Source of the DNA: Agrobacterium sp. AGB01
Lineage (GTDB): Bacteria; Pseudomonadota; Alphaproteobacteria; Rhizobiales; Rhizobiaceae
DNA length: 64,000 nt
NCBI RefSeq assembly: GCF_014851585.1
Contig: NZ_JACVAB010000001.1
Coordinates: forward strand, 310,001-374,000
Direction of reading: 5' to 3'
A program made the translations under genes and the position numbers. The notes beneath the pieces are model-generated. The model did no database searches, was not told where the DNA came from, and saw only the letters and a program-made list of their open reading frames with translations. Below, piece by piece: positions 63,225-64,000 of the stretch (the first letter of the stretch is position 1; each line of letters begins with the position of its first letter).

Positions 63225-63722
63225 ATGCGCTTGACAAAACAGACCAATTACGCCGTTCGCATGTTGATGTATTGCGCAGCGAATGACGGCAATCTTAGCC
63301 GTATCCCGGAAATCGCCAAGGCTTATGGCGTATCCGAATTGTTCCTGTTCAAGATCCTCCAGCCGCTAAACAAGGCAGGTCTGGTCGAGACGGTTCGTGG
63401 TCGTAACGGTGGTGTGCGTCTGGGCAAGCCAGCTGACAAGATCAGCCTGTTTGACGTTGTCCGCGTCACCGAAGATAGCTTTGCCATGGCAGAGTGTTTT
63501 GAAGATGGTGCTGTCGAGTGTCCACTTGTTGACAGCTGCGGCCTCAACTCAGCGCTGCGTAAGGCTCTGAATGCCTTCTTTGATGTGCTGGCAGAGTATT
63601 CCATTGATGATCTGGTCAAGGCCCGTCCACAGATTGGCTTCCTGCTCGGTCTTGATGACATGCCAGCCAGGCGTCATGCGCCAAAGACAACGGCCTCTGC
63701 GCCTGTCGCGCCTGCAGCCTGA
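63225..63722 (+). CDS. rirA: Rhizobial iron regulator RirA (Rrf2 family)
   Basis: 165-residue Rrf2-family iron-sulfur repressor that shuts iron-uptake genes when iron is plentiful. HTH region LSRIPEIAKAYGVSELFLFK and VRGRNGGVRLGKPA; cluster cysteines C91, C99 and C105 in MAECFEDGAVECPLVDSC, the same numbering as characterised RirA. C17 is also present. AGGAG precedes the ATG. The C-terminal 20 residues are a variable Ala/Pro/Thr-rich tail. Confidence 0.96.
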   Translation: MRLTKQTNYAVRMLMYCAANDGNLSRIPEIAKAYGVSELFLFKILQPLNKAGLVETVRGRNGGVRLGKPADKISLFDVVRVTEDSFAMAECFEDGAVECPLVDSCGLNSALRKALNAFFDVLAEYSIDDLVKARPQIGFLLGLDDMPARRHAPKTTASAPVAPAA

Positions 63723-63745
63723 TAATTCATAGACAGAGATTTTCA

Positions 63746-63773
63746 AAAACCCGCACTTTGTGCGGGTTTTTTA
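63746..63773 (+). terminator. Terminator of rirA
   Basis: AAACCCGCAC, loop TTT, GTGCGGGTTT, then further T: ten perfect pairs, 25 bases after the rirA stop. Confidence 0.9.
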
Positions 63774-63877
63774 TTGGCGAAAAGCAAAACCTGCTTCGCA
63801 TCTTCCGGCATAGTCGTTAGGCTGATATCAAAATATCCGCCTGTCTTGCATCGCCACATACCGATTGTTTTCCTGCC

Positions 63878-64000
63878 GTGATTACCAAACCAGAGATCCT
63901 CACCCTGCTGCTGACGGTTGTCGTTGGTACTGCCGGGGCCGCACTTGCAGCCATTGCAGGTATTCCTGCACCATTTCTTTCTGGCCCCGCACTTGCCGTT
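63878..64000 (+). CDS. AbrB-family membrane protein (5' part only)
   Basis: The first 41 codons of a gene cut by the window end, starting at GTG 63878. Hydrophobic from residue 7 on with LLLTVVVGTAGAALAAIAGI then PAPFLSGPALAV, which resembles the PLPWLLGP motif repeated in AbrB/ammonia-monooxygenase-type permeases. Ribosome site is weak. Not enough sequence for a firm function. Confidence 0.5.
   Translation, partial: MITKPEILTLLLTVVVGTAGAALAAIAGIPAPFLSGPALAV

Overview
This window looks like chromosomal DNA of an alphaproteobacterium of the order Hyphomicrobiales (Rhizobiales), probably near Brucella/Ochrobactrum or Rhizobiaceae. That placement is inferred from gene content: RirA and Irr iron regulators together, a fabA-fabB-fabI cluster divergent from irr, a rhizobial-type C-P lyase operon with DUF1045 and acetyltransferase genes, yejABEF and a 391-codon family typical of the group. 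Genes are dense, spacing is short, and I see no prophage, insertion sequence, CRISPR array, rRNA operon or obvious pseudogene.

Layout. 1-5,040: murA, small hypothetical genes, a nitronate monooxygenase and three tRNA genes (Thr-GGT, Thr-CGT, Phe-GAA). 5,240-10,320: cyoABCD cytochrome bo3 quinol oxidase operon ending in a SURF1 gene (minus strand). 10,600-19,600: an MFS transporter, then an unusually long GltB-type glutamate synthase directly followed by a full-length CysJ-type diflavin reductase instead of gltD; this pair is the most unusual unit in the window. 19,680-26,410: two TadE-like genes, fabA-fabB-fabI, irr, a TRIC-family channel, a small exported protein and a DUF1275 protein. 26,860-30,670: exbB-exbD-tonB and an Ldh-family dehydrogenase. 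30,670-32,690: an accessory-looking stretch with a structured intergenic region, a short LuxR-type HTH protein and an AraC regulator. 32,840-45,920: a complete phosphonate uptake and C-P lyase system (phnGHIJKL, acetyltransferase, phnCDEE, DUF1045, phnM, phnN) on the minus strand, with the regulator phnF divergent; a shared control region holds a palindromic operator and a Pho-box-like repeat. 46,010-50,870: mgsA, glk, an ABC exporter, dapB and gpmA. 50,950-59,490: mepA divergent from yejABEF, then a DadA-like oxidase. 59,850-64,000: DUF898 membrane protein and M48 peptidase, an orphan Fe(III)-binding protein divergent from rirA, and the start of an AbrB-family permease.

How the genes work together. 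Iron is a recurring theme: Irr, RirA, ExbBD-TonB and a Fe(III)-binding protein are all here, and an Irr-type (ICE) motif lies across the predicted -35 of rirA, with a separate perfect palindrome over the predicted -10 of the divergent iron-binding protein gene. The phn block encodes uptake, regulation and the full route from phosphonate to PRPP except phnP, whose place may be filled by the DUF1045 2H-phosphoesterase. The GltB-like protein keeps its glutaminase cysteine and flavin/iron-sulfur domains, so the adjacent NADPH diflavin reductase is a reasonable candidate for its electron donor; this is inference. All coordinates, motifs and spacings were read by eye; no similarity search was run.
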